A DNA stretch of 64,000 nt from Bacteroidota bacterium (GCA_025998875.1 AP024675.1:693589-757588); one strand, 5' to 3'. Shown: positions 23,572 through 33,311, numbered from the stretch's first letter. The notes: generated from the sequence alone by a model not told the origin. Program-made: numbers and translations.

Positions 23572-23645
23572 GGGCCCGTAGCTCAGTTGGCTAGAGCGCG
23601 TGAATGGCATTCACGAGGTCAGGGGTTCGACTCCCCTCGGGTCCA
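23572..23645 (+). tRNA. tRNA-Ala (anticodon GGC)
   Basis: A complete cloverleaf of 74 nt. The acceptor stem GGGCCCG pairs with CGGGTCC and contains the G3-U70 wobble that marks alanine tRNA. The D-stem GCTC/GAGC, anticodon stem CGTGA/TCACG with loop ATGGCAT (anticodon GGC), and T-arm AGGGG-TTCGACT-CCCCT are all regular. The discriminator is A and the CCA end is not encoded (CAG follows), so it must be added after transcription. It has its own promoter and terminator. Confidence 0.97.
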
Positions 23646-23650
23646 CAGAG

Positions 23651-23684
23651 GCAAGCCGCGCCGTATGGCGCGGCTTGCTTTTTT
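23651..23684 (+). terminator. Rho-independent terminator of tRNA-Ala
   Basis: A perfect 12-bp stem, GCAAGCCGCGCC (23651-23662) with GGCGCGGCTTGC (23667-23678), a GTAT loop, and six T at 23679-23684. It starts 5 nt after the tRNA. Confidence 0.95.
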
Positions 23685-23715
23685 ATTGGCCCCTCTGGCG
23701 CTATCTTTCCTGCAC

Positions 23716-26157
23716 ATGATGTCCGGACGTTTTCGCATTCATCGGTCGGATCTCCTGCTCGCTTTGGCCGCCCTGATAGGTGGCCTGCTGTTTGTGCTTC
23801 TGTTACCCCATCAGCACCCCGATCAGGCCATTCCCTTTCCGCTCCACCCGGATTCAGCCAGAACAGCAGCGGAACGCTTCCTCCGGGCGCACGGCTACGA
23901 GACCGAGGGTCTGCAGAGTTCGATCTTCTTCCGGCGCACGCCAGAGTTCTTAGAGCTTCTGGGCCAGCAATACGGGCGCATGGAGCTTGTGCGCCGACTT
24001 CGCGCCTCCGCCGAAAACGTGCCCGCCTACAGCTGGGAGGTGAGCTGGCGCACCTCGGAGGGCGCTGCGCTTTCCGAACCGCAACAGGGACAAGAGAGGC
24101 TGCGCCTCTTCCTGACGCCTTCGGGCATACCATGGAGGCTGGAATATGGAGCCTCTTCCTTTCCCCTTTCCCCTGCACCGGCCCTGGATCCGGACTCGAT
24201 TCGCCAGCTGGCCCACAGCAAACTGACCCTGACCCTGTGGGGACAGCTGGGCTGGAAACTCGATTCCGTTAGCGCCGGTCCCGATGGAGGATATCGCATC
24301 TCCGGCTTCTGCCCACTTCCCCTGCTGCGGGATTCTGTGCGGATCATGGTGCACCTGTCCGCAGAGGGACGCCTTCTGGAGCTACGCCCACAATGGCCGC
24401 CGGTTCGCGCTGGCTCCAGGAACGGCCAGGTAGGCCTCATAAGCACCCTGATCGTATACGTGATCCTGGGGGTAAGCGCGCTCGTAGTCTTCTTACGGCG
24501 CCTCTACCTGCGTATGATCGATGTGCCCCTGGCCTTGACAGTAGGCCTGATCGGCTCCGTGCTGGCCGCTCTTGCCATCCTGCTTCCTATGATCGGCTCG
24601 GTCTCCGATTTGCCCCCCGATCCCCTGCTTCGCCTTATTCCTGTTTTGCTGTCTTTCTTCTTTGCCGCCCTGGGTGGGGGAGGCGTATTCTTTATCCTCG
24701 TGGCGGCGGGAGAGACCCTTTCGCCCCGCCCCGGACCGGAACGGCTCCGCTCCCTGCGCGCGCTGGCCCGGGGAAACGGGCGATCGCCTTCCCTGGCGCA
24801 TGCGCTCATGCGCGGAGCGGCCGGATCCCTGGCGCTGGCCGGGCTTGGGAGCCTTATTCTGAGCCTTTTCCCCGAGGCGCCCGTTGCATTCGGCACGGAA
24901 ACCGCCCAGGTCCGCTGGGCGCCCTCGTTCATCCGGCCCTATGCGCTCTTTGCGCTGGGCGCCTCTGGCTGGATGGGGGGCATGATAATCTTGCTCAGCC
25001 TGCCTATTGGAACAGGCCTGCTGTGGCGGCTCTGGCCCCATCGCGCGGTTTTGCTCCTGGCTCCGGCTCTGCTGTGGATCGGCATGGGGAGCAACCCCAC
25101 GGGCTTCTCCGTACAGTCCGAGATCGCCATGGCGCTCCTGTCGGGCATCGCCGGACTGACTGTGGGCTGGCTGTTTTACCGACATGATATACTCACCGCC
25201 TGGTTGGCCTACTGGGGCGCCTCCCTCCTGTGGCATCTCCACCAGATCGGGCTTCCGAGGTCGGGATTATTTCTGTGGGATGGCCTTTTTCTGCTTCTTT
25301 TTCCCCTGCTGATCGGGGGCGTGGGATGGCTTCTTGGGCGCCAGACGGACACGAGCGAAGACGATACCCAATACCTGCCCCCTTACGTGGTAGAGCTGGC
25401 CCGCAGGGAACGCCTGGAGCGAGAGCTGGAGATCGCCCGCCAGCTGCAGCTTTCCCTCCTTCCCCAGCGCACCCCGGAGCGGGCGGGGCTGGAGATCGCT
25501 GCGCACTGCGAACCCGCGCTCGAGGTCGGCGGGGATTACTACGACTTCTGCGAGCTGGATGCGCACCGCATCGGCGTGCTCATCGGGGACGTAAGCGGCA
25601 AGGGAATTCCGGCCGCCTTCTACATGACCCTGGTCAAGGGGCTCATGCAATCCCTCTGCCAGGCCAATCTGCCTCCGACCGATACGCTGGAGCGGCTCAA
25701 CCACCTGTTCTGTCGCCACGCCCGGCGTGGGGTGTTTCTCTCCATGCTCTATGGCATCCTGGATCTGTGGGATGGAACGTTCACTTTCGCGCGGGCCGGG
25801 CACACGCCCCTGCTGCTGTACCGTCGACGCCTGCATCGCGTGCAAACCCTTCGTCCTCGAGGTATGGCCATAGGCCTCACGACCGACGATCGCTTCAGAA
25901 ACCATCTACAGCAGGAACGCCTGTTGCTGGAGCCCGGAGACGTGCTCCTGCTCTACACCGATGGGCTGAGTGAGGCCCGTAACCGCCGAAACGAACTGCT
26001 GGAGGAATCCACCCTGCACGGCGTTATCCTCGCCCACGCCCGGGAACCGGCCAGGGTCCTGATGGAGCATCTACTGCGCACAGCTCGCGCCTTCGAAGAA
26101 ACCGCCCCCCGTGCCGACGACCGGACGCTGATCGTGCTTCGCATACTGCAGCCCTGA
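23716..26157 (+). CDS. Membrane-bound PP2C/SpoIIE-type serine phosphatase
   Basis: 813 aa. One N-terminal helix (LLLALAALIGGLLFVLLL), a periplasmic region of about 200 residues, then a block of roughly nine hydrophobic helices between residues 240 and 545. A coiled linker (VELARRERLERELEIARQLQLSLLPQ) leads to the catalytic domain, with GGDYYDF, GVLIGDVSGKGIPAAFYM, FARAGHTPLLLY, LLLYTDGLSEARN and ADDRTLIVLR giving the metal-binding aspartates. Such phosphatases act on anti-anti-sigma factors in partner-switching pathways; no such partner is adjacent. An open frame extends further upstream through the tRNA and its terminator, so the start must be ATG 23716 or 23719. A TATCTTTC lies 6 nt ahead of the first. 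Confidence 0.9.
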   Translation: MMSGRFRIHRSDLLLALAALIGGLLFVLLLPHQHPDQAIPFPLHPDSARTAAERFLRAHGYETEGLQSSIFFRRTPEFLELLGQQYGRMELVRRLRASAENVPAYSWEVSWRTSEGAALSEPQQGQERLRLFLTPSGIPWRLEYGASSFPLSPAPALDPDSIRQLAHSKLTLTLWGQLGWKLDSVSAGPDGGYRISGFCPLPLLRDSVRIMVHLSAEGRLLELRPQWPPVRAGSRNGQVGLISTLIVYVILGVSALVVFLRRLYLRMIDVPLALTVGLIGSVLAALAILLPMIGSVSDLPPDPLLRLIPVLLSFFFAALGGGGVFFILVAAGETLSPRPGPERLRSLRALARGNGRSPSLAHALMRGAAGSLALAGLGSLILSLFPEAPVAFGTETAQVRWAPSFIRPYALFALGASGWMGGMIILLSLPIGTGLLWRLWPHRAVLLLAPALLWIGMGSNPTGFSVQSEIAMALLSGIAGLTVGWLFYRHDILTAWLAYWGASLLWHLHQIGLPRSGLFLWDGLFLLLFPLLIGGVGWLLGRQTDTSEDDTQYLPPYVVELARRERLERELEIARQLQLSLLPQRTPERAGLEIAAHCEPALEVGGDYYDFCELDAHRIGVLIGDVSGKGIPAAFYMTLVKGLMQSLCQANLPPTDTLERLNHLFCRHARRGVFLSMLYGILDLWDGTFTFARAGHTPLLLYRRRLHRVQTLRPRGMAIGLTTDDRFRNHLQQERLLLEPGDVLLLYTDGLSEARNRRNELLEESTLHGVILAHAREPARVLMEHLLRTARAFEETAPRADDRTLIVLRILQP

Positions 26158-26174
26158 AAAAAGGAGAATCCGGG

Positions 26175-27104
26175 ATGCATAGGCTGGTGTTCCTGGCCCT
26201 GCTGTTCTCCCTGCAGACGGCCCGGGCTCAATCCGAAGAGCCCGAGGCGATATCCCTGCTGGGCCGCCCTCTGTACCGCATTCCCCTTTCAGAAGAGGCG
26301 CGCCTACGCCTGGAGGCGCAATGGCAACAGGCGCGCGCCCGGCTGGAGGCCGACTCCACCGACGTGGAGCACTGGATCTGGCTCGGCCGCCGCACGGCGT
26401 ATCTGGGTCGCTACCGGGAAGCGGTAGCGATCTACACCGAGGCGCTGGGCCGCTTTCCCGAAGACCCACGTCTGTATCGGCATCGCGGTCACCGATACAT
26501 CACCCTGCGCCAGCTGGATCTTGCCATATCGGATCTAGAACGTGCCGCCGAGCTCACCCGGGACCGGCCGGACGAGGTCGAGCCTGATGGGTTGCCCAAC
26601 GCGCACGGTATACCTACTAGCACGCTGCAGGGGAACATCTACTACCATCTGGGACTGGCCTATTACCTCAAAGGGAACTTTGCAGGCGCCCTGGCCGCCT
26701 ATGAAGCGGCCCTGAAACGGGCTACCACAGACGATATGCGCGTGGCTGTCTGGGACTGGATGTATATGACCCTGCGCAGACTGGGTCGAGGAGAAGAGGC
26801 CGCGCGTCTGTTGGAGGGCATCCGCCCCGAAGCGCTCCAGATTCTGGAAAACCACGCCTATCTGAACCGGCTCCGCTTCTATCGGGGCGAGCTGTCTGCC
26901 GAGGCCTTGCTCGGATCCGCAACGGACGAGCTCACCCTGCTCACGCAGGGCTACGCGGTGGGCAACTACTACCTCTACACGGGGGAAACGGATCGGGCTC
27001 GGGCCCTGTTTTTGCGCTTGCTCGAAGCGCATAATTGGGCCGCCTTTGGGTATATCGCCGCCGAGGCGGAGTTGGCCCGATGGGCCGGGGGGCAAGAGCC
27101 ATGA
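26175..27104 (+). CDS. Secreted TPR-repeat protein
   Basis: 309 aa with a signal peptide (MHRLVFLALLFSLQTARAQS) and then tetratricopeptide-like helix pairs: EHWIWLGRRTAYLGRYREAVAIYTEALGRFPEDPRLYRHRGHRYITLRQLDLAISDLERAAEL is two repeats, and YYHLGLAYYLKGNFAGALAAYEAALKRA is another. It is likely periplasmic and acts as a scaffold. The ATG is preceded by AAAGGAG, 17 bp after the phosphatase gene. Its stop overlaps the penicillin-acylase start as ATGA, so the two are coupled. Confidence 0.82.
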   Translation: MHRLVFLALLFSLQTARAQSEEPEAISLLGRPLYRIPLSEEARLRLEAQWQQARARLEADSTDVEHWIWLGRRTAYLGRYREAVAIYTEALGRFPEDPRLYRHRGHRYITLRQLDLAISDLERAAELTRDRPDEVEPDGLPNAHGIPTSTLQGNIYYHLGLAYYLKGNFAGALAAYEAALKRATTDDMRVAVWDWMYMTLRRLGRGEEAARLLEGIRPEALQILENHAYLNRLRFYRGELSAEALLGSATDELTLLTQGYAVGNYYLYTGETDRARALFLRLLEAHNWAAFGYIAAEAELARWAGGQEP

Positions 27105-29563
27105 GGCGATGGTTTCTGGGCGTGCTCGGTATGCTGTCGGGCCTTCTGCTCCTGGCGGGGCTTATCATATGGTTTCTGATCTATCGCCCCCTGCCGAACT
27201 ACACCGGCCGCATCCAGTTAGACGGCCTGCAGGAACCGGTCGTGATCCGGTGGGATTCCAGTCGGGTGCCGCACATCTACGCCCGTACGGAACGGGATCT
27301 ATTCTTCGCTCTGGGCTACGTGCACGCCTATGAACGGCGATGGCAGATGACCTTGGTCCAGCTGGCTGTAGAGGGCCGCTTCGCTGAGTTTTTCGGCCCA
27401 GAGCTGGTTCCCTTAGATCGACTCATGCGCACGCTCGGCTTCTGGCGCCTGGCCCAGAGCATGTGGGAGGAGCTTACCGAGGTGGAACGCCTTCGCCTGG
27501 AGGCCTACAGCGCAGGGGTCAATGCGGCCACAGCTCGTCACCCCCGCCCCGTGGAAGCGGTGTTGGCGAACCTCTCCCCGATTCCGTGGACACCTTTGCA
27601 TTCTCTGGGTCTGGTGCGCCTGATGGGCTGGGAGCTTGCCTTTTCTTGGCAACTGGATTTGACGATGGGGTTGCTTGCGGAAAAACTGGATTCGGCGCGC
27701 TTTCAGGCCTTATTCCCTATACCCTACCCCGAGCCGAGTTCCCCCATCGCCGCCCGGCAGGTACGGGAGACACTGGCCATCCTGCGCGAACTTGGCCGCT
27801 CCCTGGCAAGCTGGCTGGGCTCGCCCCAAGGGGTCGCGGGGGGCTCCAACGCCTGGGCCGTTTCCGGGCGCCTTACCCGCTCAGGCAAACCCCTGCTGGC
27901 CAATGACCCCCATCTGCTCCTTTATGCCCCCGCCCGCTGGTACGAGGTCGTGCTGCATGCGCCGGGATGGCAGGTGGCGGGGGCTACGCTGCCCGGAGGC
28001 CCTGTGGTCGTACTCGGCCATACCCCCTCGATCGCCTGGGGGGTGACGAACGCCATGCTGGATGACTGCGATTTTTATCTGGAAGCCGTCGATCCCCGGC
28101 GGCCGGGCTGGTACGTGCTTTCGGCATCGGCAACAGACTCCCTGGGCCGGCCGGCGGGCTCGATCACGTATGCGCGTTTTCAGACTCGCACGGAACGTAT
28201 CCGTGTCCGGGGCCGGGGCGATAGCCTGATCGTGATCCGCTACACGGTACGCGGTCCGGTGGTCACGGACCTGGTGCCGGAAGCAAACCAGCTGGGAGAT
28301 CGCCTCATTACCCTGCGCTGGACGGGCTTTGAGCCCAGTGGCGAGCTGCGCGCCCTCTGGCGTGTAAACCAGGCCCGCTCCTGGAACGAGTTCCGAGAGG
28401 CCCTCCGGGATTTCGCCGTGCCGGCTCAGAACTTCGTCTACGCCGACACGGCCGGACATATCGGCTACCTGTACGCCGGGCGCATCCCCATCCGCCATGG
28501 CGGCCGACCCCGGCCCATCGAGTATGGCTGGGAAACCCGCGGCCAGTGGACCGGATATGTGCCCTTTGAAGAGCAGCCCCAGCTGCTGGATCCGCCCTCG
28601 GGGCTGGTAGCCACGGCCAACAACCCCCCGCCTGTCTCGGATCGATATCCGCACTACCTTTCCGAGCTGTGGGAGCCTTCGGCCCGGATCATCCGCATAC
28701 GGGAGCTTCTTCAGACGGACCGGAAGCTGGACGCCTCGGATATGATGCGCATCCAGCTGGATCTGCTCAGCCCTTTTGCCCGCAACCTGGTGCCCTATAT
28801 CCTGGACGCCTTCGAGGGCCAGTCCCCGCCGGATTCCTTACGGGAGGCGCTGAGCTACCTGCGGAACTGGGATTACCGATACGCGCCGGAAAGCATCGCC
28901 GCATCCATCTTCGAAACCTGGGTGCTGGCCTGGAGCCGACTCCTGTTCGCCGAGCCCATGGGGGCTTCATATGACCGCTGGCTGTTTATGGCGCTGGCCC
29001 CGATACGCACGATCGAAGCGCTCATCGCACAGCCGGAAAACCCCTGGTACGACGATCCGCGCACCCCTCAACGCGAGGACCGGGACGAGCGCATCCGCCA
29101 GGCACTCGGAGAGGCTGTCAGCGAACTCCGGCGTCGTCTGGGCCCGGACAGCTATACGTGGCGTTGGGAGCACCTGCACACCCTCACCCTGGAGCCCCTC
29201 CTGTTCGGGGAGGCGGCCCGAAGACCGGACGCCCCGGCCCTGCTGCGCTTTCTGGTTCGCCGGCTTCTCGCCCTGGGCCCCTACGGGATGCCGGGAAGCT
29301 ACACGACGATCCCCCAGGCCCAGTACTGGCTTACGGAGCCCTTTGCCATGCGCGTGGGGGCCTCCATCCGGCGTATCGTGGATCTGGCCCAGCCGGATCG
29401 CAGCTACTCCATTCTGCCTGGCGGGCAATCCGGACATCCCGTAAGCCGCTACTACCGGGACCAGTTGCCCCGGTGGCTCGAAGGCCGATACAAGATTGTG
29501 CTCATGGATAGCACAGGAGCCCGGATCTCTGGTTCCACGTTGCGTCTGGAGCCAACCCGATGA
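27101..29563 (+). CDS. Penicillin acylase family (Ntn-hydrolase) amidase
   Basis: 820 aa precursor that should cut itself into alpha and beta chains. An N-terminal membrane anchor or uncleaved signal (FLGVLGMLSGLLLLAGLIIWFLIY) is followed by the family start VVIRWDSSRVPHIYARTERDLFFALGYVHA. The autocatalytic serine is in GGSNAWAVSGRLTRSGKPLLANDPHL, and the oxyanion and substrate regions include ATANNPPP. Members hydrolyse penicillins, acyl-homoserine lactones or other N-acyl compounds; the substrate cannot be read from sequence. ATGA overlaps at both ends bind it to the TPR gene and the kinase gene, and a GH3 hexosaminidase follows, which suggests an envelope or peptidoglycan-amide substrate. 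Confidence 0.9.
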   Translation: MRRWFLGVLGMLSGLLLLAGLIIWFLIYRPLPNYTGRIQLDGLQEPVVIRWDSSRVPHIYARTERDLFFALGYVHAYERRWQMTLVQLAVEGRFAEFFGPELVPLDRLMRTLGFWRLAQSMWEELTEVERLRLEAYSAGVNAATARHPRPVEAVLANLSPIPWTPLHSLGLVRLMGWELAFSWQLDLTMGLLAEKLDSARFQALFPIPYPEPSSPIAARQVRETLAILRELGRSLASWLGSPQGVAGGSNAWAVSGRLTRSGKPLLANDPHLLLYAPARWYEVVLHAPGWQVAGATLPGGPVVVLGHTPSIAWGVTNAMLDDCDFYLEAVDPRRPGWYVLSASATDSLGRPAGSITYARFQTRTERIRVRGRGDSLIVIRYTVRGPVVTDLVPEANQLGDRLITLRWTGFEPSGELRALWRVNQARSWNEFREALRDFAVPAQNFVYADTAGHIGYLYAGRIPIRHGGRPRPIEYGWETRGQWTGYVPFEEQPQLLDPPSGLVATANNPPPVSDRYPHYLSELWEPSARIIRIRELLQTDRKLDASDMMRIQLDLLSPFARNLVPYILDAFEGQSPPDSLREALSYLRNWDYRYAPESIAASIFETWVLAWSRLLFAEPMGASYDRWLFMALAPIRTIEALIAQPENPWYDDPRTPQREDRDERIRQALGEAVSELRRRLGPDSYTWRWEHLHTLTLEPLLFGEAARRPDAPALLRFLVRRLLALGPYGMPGSYTTIPQAQYWLTEPFAMRVGASIRRIVDLAQPDRSYSILPGGQSGHPVSRYYRDQLPRWLEGRYKIVLMDSTGARISGSTLRLEPTR

Positions 29564-30462
29564 GTGCGCTGTGGCGGGCGGGGTTGGATGCGGGGGGCAC
29601 GAAAACAGAACTCCTGGTGCTCGATCCCGAGGATCGAATCGTCTTTCAGGCAGAGGGACCGGCTACATCCCTGAGCCGGCTTCCAGTGGCGGCCGTACTG
29701 GCCCGCTGGGAGGCACTGCTCCTGCAGGCCGAAGCGGCTCTGGGCCGCAGGCCCGATCGGCTCGCCATCGGGGTCGCAGGAGGGAGTGATCCCGTCCTGG
29801 CCCACCAGTTGCGTTGCGCCCTGGAGAAGCGCTTTCCGGGTCTGGAGGTACGCATCGGCCATGATGGGCTCATCGCCCATCTGGGCGCTTTAGACGGCCA
29901 GAGCGGATTGCTCGTGCTCTGCGGCACAGGTTCTCTGGTGCTGGGCCGCAACAGCGAGGGCGCCTGGATCCGGGCCGGAGGTTGGGGATACCTGATCGGA
30001 GATGAAGGGGGCGCCTACCGGATCGGGCTCGAAGCCCTGCGGTTGCTGAGTCGGGCCATGGATGATCCGAGCCGACATACCACGCTGACGCGGGAGCTCA
30101 TGCACCGGTGGGGCATCGCAAAACGCGCCCATCTCATCGGCATGCTGTATCGCTCCGAGCGCTCTCCGGCGGAGCTGGCCCCCTGGGTTATCGAGCGCGC
30201 GCAATCCGGCGATCCCGTGGCCAGAAAGCTCCTCCTCGGCCAGCTGCGGCAGCTTAAAAACCAGGTCCGCCTGGTAGCGCGCCAGCTCGATGAGGCCTCG
30301 CGCCGGGTCAGCTACAGCGGAGGTCTGACCGAATCGGCCTGTTTTCGGGAGCATCTCTGCCAGATGCTTGCGGAGGCCTTGCCCGGATGGGTTATCTTTC
30401 CACCCCGTAACCGGCCGGCCTTCGGAGCGGCCCGATATGGAGAAGTGCTACCTCGACCCTGA
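29560..30462 (+). CDS. BadF/BadG-type ATPase, probable N-acetylglucosamine or N-acetylmuramate kinase
   Basis: 300 aa, ASKHA fold. Phosphate-1 motif AGLDAGGTKTELLVLDPED, connect and phosphate-2 LLVLCGTGSLVLGRN, the glycine-rich GGWGYLIGDEGGAYRIGLEAL typical of NagK/MurK-like kinases, and a C-terminal adenosine motif VSYSGGLTES. The family phosphorylates amino sugars released from peptidoglycan or chitin. The coupled GH3 beta-N-acetylhexosaminidase downstream supports a murein-recycling role. Cytoplasmic; start overlaps the previous stop (ATGA). Confidence 0.85.
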   Translation: MSALWRAGLDAGGTKTELLVLDPEDRIVFQAEGPATSLSRLPVAAVLARWEALLLQAEAALGRRPDRLAIGVAGGSDPVLAHQLRCALEKRFPGLEVRIGHDGLIAHLGALDGQSGLLVLCGTGSLVLGRNSEGAWIRAGGWGYLIGDEGGAYRIGLEALRLLSRAMDDPSRHTTLTRELMHRWGIAKRAHLIGMLYRSERSPAELAPWVIERAQSGDPVARKLLLGQLRQLKNQVRLVARQLDEASRRVSYSGGLTESACFREHLCQMLAEALPGWVIFPPRNRPAFGAARYGEVLPRP

Positions 30463-30464
30463 GC

Positions 30465-33311
30465 ATGCCTATGCGGATTCTACGTCTTCTCCTCCTGTCC
30501 GGTCTGCTTTCCCCCGTTTGGGCCCAGCAGCGAGGCGGCTGGGCTGAACGCGTCCTGGACACGCTCTCCCTGCGGGACAAGGTGGCCCAGCTTGTCATCC
30601 CCGCCGCTACGGCTACCTATCGCAGCGAGGATGATCCCACCTACCGGCGCCTGGTGCGTCTGGTGCGCGAGGAGCATGTCGGGGGCATCATCTTCTTCCG
30701 GGGCAATCTGCTGGATCAGGCCCTGCTCACCAACCGGTTACAGGCCCTCTCCCCCCTGCCCCTCTGGATCGCCCAGGATATGGAGTGGGGGCTTGCCATG
30801 CGCCTGGAGGGGGCCACGGAGTTTCCAAAAGCTATGGCCCTGGGAGCCACGCGCAACCCTGAGCTGGCCTACCGTATGGGGCTGGCCATCGCCCGGGAAG
30901 CGCGGGCCATCGGGGTGCATCAGAACTTCGCTCCGGTGCTGGATGTCAACAACAACCCGGAGAACCCCATCATCAACGTGCGCTCCTTCGGCGAAGACCC
31001 TCGTCTGGTCTCCGAGCTCGGACGAGCCTTCATCCGGGGCCTGCAGGAAGGGGGACTGGTGGCCACGGCCAAGCACTTCCCCGGGCACGGAGATACGAAT
31101 GTCGACTCGCACGCCGATCTACCCATCATCCCCCATGCCCTGCGGCGGCTGGACACGCTGGAACTGGTCCCGTTCCGGGAGGCGATCGCCAGCGGGGTGC
31201 TCTCGATCATGACTGCCCATATCGCCTTTCCGGCCCTGGAGCCGGACGTGCGGGTGCCGGCCACCCTTTCGGCCGCGGTGCTGGACACCCTGCTCAGAAG
31301 GCGACTGGGCTTCGAAGGGCTGATCGTGAGCGATGCCATGGACATGCATGGGGTCACGAAATATTTCGGACTCAAGCGCGCCAGCGTGCTTGCCCTCAAA
31401 GCCGGCGTGGATCTGTTGCTCATGCCGCCCGATGAGTCGGGTGTTATCGACGCCATCGTTGAGGCGGTAAAGCGGGGGGAAATATCCGAAGCGCGCATCA
31501 ACGAATCCGTGCTCCGTCTGCTCCGCCTCAAAGAACTCCTGGGCCTGCATGAGAACCGGTTTGTGGACATCGATCGAATTACGCACCATGTGGGGAGAAG
31601 CGAACATCGGGCCCTGGCCCGGGAGATCGCCCGACAGGCGCTCACGCTGGTCAAAAACGATCGGCAGGTGTTGCCCCTCACCCGCCTGAACGGAGAACGG
31701 CTGTTGTTGATTTCCCTCTCCGACAGCGACGATCCGAGCGTGGGCCGCGCCTTCTTTCAGGAGCTTCGCAGCCGCTATGCGGAGGTCGAGCACCTGCTGC
31801 TGGATACCCGTAGCACCAAACGGGACTACAAACAAGCCCTGGATCGGGCCAAGAAGGCCGACTACGTGATCGTGGCCTCTTACGTGTATATCCGCTCCTA
31901 CAGCAACCGCCTCGGCCTGCCTGGAGCGCATCTGGATCTGCTCCGACGTCTGGCCCGTCGCTACAAACAACCCACGATTCTGATCGCCTTCGGCAACCCG
32001 TATATTCTGCGCGAAGTGCCCGAAGTGGACGCCTATCTGGCCACCTTCTCCTGGGGCCCGACGACCTATGCCGTCACGGCCGACGCCCTGCTGGGCATGG
32101 CTCCGATTCGAGGCAAGCTCCCGATCACGATCTCTCCGGAGTTTCCCCGCGGATCGGGACTGGAGTGGCCCCAGATGACGCTTCGATATGGAACCCCGGA
32201 GGAGGCGGGCTTTGATGGAGAACGCTTGGAACAGGTAGACCGCGTGCTCCGGCGCGCCATCCGGGATCGGGTATTTCCGGGCGCCGCCGTGGCCGTGGTG
32301 CGCAACGGGGTGCTGGCGTATCTGAAAGGTTTCGGATCGCTCACCTATGAATCGGAAACCGCGGTGACGCCGCAGACGCTCTTCGATCTGGCCTCGCTGA
32401 CCAAAGTCGTGGCCACCACCTCAGCCCTGATGAAGCTCTACGAGGAGGGACGGCTGGGGCTCGACGATCCCGTATCGCGCTATCTACCCGAATTCGACCG
32501 GAAGGGCAAAGGGCGCGTCACGATCCGCCAGCTGCTCTTGCACACAGGCGGACTGCGCGCCTTCCGGCCGTTTTATCAGGATTCCCTGTTCCGTCAGCTC
32601 CCGCCTGAGGAGCAGGCCGCCTTTGTGTGGCGCTTTATCCTGGAAGACAGCCTGCAGTATGAACCGGGGACGCGTACAGTCTACAGCGATTTCGGCTTCA
32701 TCGTGCTGGGCAAGCTCATAGAACGCATAACCGGCAAGCGCCTAGATGAGTACGTAACGGAGACCTTCTTCCGCCCGCTGGGCTTGCGCCGCACGGTCTT
32801 CCGGCCTCTGGAGCACGGGTTTCAGCCCGAAGAGATCGCCCCGACGGAGGAGGATCGCTACTGGCGCCACCGCCTTGTGCACGGCACGGTGCACGATGAA
32901 ACGGCCGACGCGCTCGGAGGGGTGGCCGGGCATGCGGGCCTCTTTAGCACGGCACGGGACCTGGCCGTCTTTGCGCAGATGCTGCTCAACGGCGGCTGGT
33001 ACGGAGGACAATCCCTGTTGCGTCCGGAGACGATTCGGCTATTTACCCGCCGCGCCTCCCCGTCGAGCACCCGCGCCCTCGGCTGGGACACCCGCAATGC
33101 GGAGGGCTACTCCTCGGCCGGCACCCGGATGTCGGAGCGGGCCTTCGGACATACGGGCTTTACGGGTACTTCCCTCTGGATCGATCCCGACCGCAACCTA
33201 GCCGTGATTCTGCTCACCAACCGCGTCTATCCTACGCGGGAAAATCCGCGCATTGCGCAGGTGCGGGCGGCAGTGGCCGATGCCGTAGTGGAGGCGATTC
33301 GGGAACGCTGA
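30465..33311 (+). CDS. GH3 beta-N-acetylhexosaminidase fused to a beta-lactamase-type serine hydrolase
   Basis: 948 aa with signal peptide (ILRLLLLSGLLSPVWAQQ). Residues 25-370 are a NagZ-like GH3 domain with ARAIGVHQNFAPVLDVNNNPENPI, the His-Asp dyad motif KHFPGHGDTNVDSH, and the nucleophile in GLIVSDAMDMHGV. Residues 380-560 are the GH3 C-terminal domain. From about 575 the protein is a class C beta-lactamase/DD-peptidase-like domain: SxxK in DLASLTKVVATTS, Tyr motif YSDFGFIVLG, and HTGFTGTSLWIDP in the KTG position. The two domains probably attack glycan and peptide or ester parts of the same cell-wall fragment. Fusions of this kind are found in Bacteroidota. Confidence 0.92.
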   Translation: MPMRILRLLLLSGLLSPVWAQQRGGWAERVLDTLSLRDKVAQLVIPAATATYRSEDDPTYRRLVRLVREEHVGGIIFFRGNLLDQALLTNRLQALSPLPLWIAQDMEWGLAMRLEGATEFPKAMALGATRNPELAYRMGLAIAREARAIGVHQNFAPVLDVNNNPENPIINVRSFGEDPRLVSELGRAFIRGLQEGGLVATAKHFPGHGDTNVDSHADLPIIPHALRRLDTLELVPFREAIASGVLSIMTAHIAFPALEPDVRVPATLSAAVLDTLLRRRLGFEGLIVSDAMDMHGVTKYFGLKRASVLALKAGVDLLLMPPDESGVIDAIVEAVKRGEISEARINESVLRLLRLKELLGLHENRFVDIDRITHHVGRSEHRALAREIARQALTLVKNDRQVLPLTRLNGERLLLISLSDSDDPSVGRAFFQELRSRYAEVEHLLLDTRSTKRDYKQALDRAKKADYVIVASYVYIRSYSNRLGLPGAHLDLLRRLARRYKQPTILIAFGNPYILREVPEVDAYLATFSWGPTTYAVTADALLGMAPIRGKLPITISPEFPRGSGLEWPQMTLRYGTPEEAGFDGERLEQVDRVLRRAIRDRVFPGAAVAVVRNGVLAYLKGFGSLTYESETAVTPQTLFDLASLTKVVATTSALMKLYEEGRLGLDDPVSRYLPEFDRKGKGRVTIRQLLLHTGGLRAFRPFYQDSLFRQLPPEEQAAFVWRFILEDSLQYEPGTRTVYSDFGFIVLGKLIERITGKRLDEYVTETFFRPLGLRRTVFRPLEHGFQPEEIAPTEEDRYWRHRLVHGTVHDETADALGGVAGHAGLFSTARDLAVFAQMLLNGGWYGGQSLLRPETIRLFTRRASPSSTRALGWDTRNAEGYSSAGTRMSERAFGHTGFTGTSLWIDPDRNLAVILLTNRVYPTRENPRIAQVRAAVADAVVEAIRER

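Noticed and set aside
23503-23715. Upstream extension of the SpoIIE-phosphatase reading frame
   Set aside because: It would run through the tRNA-Ala gene and its terminator; the protein part before the ATG pair at 23716 is just translated tRNA.
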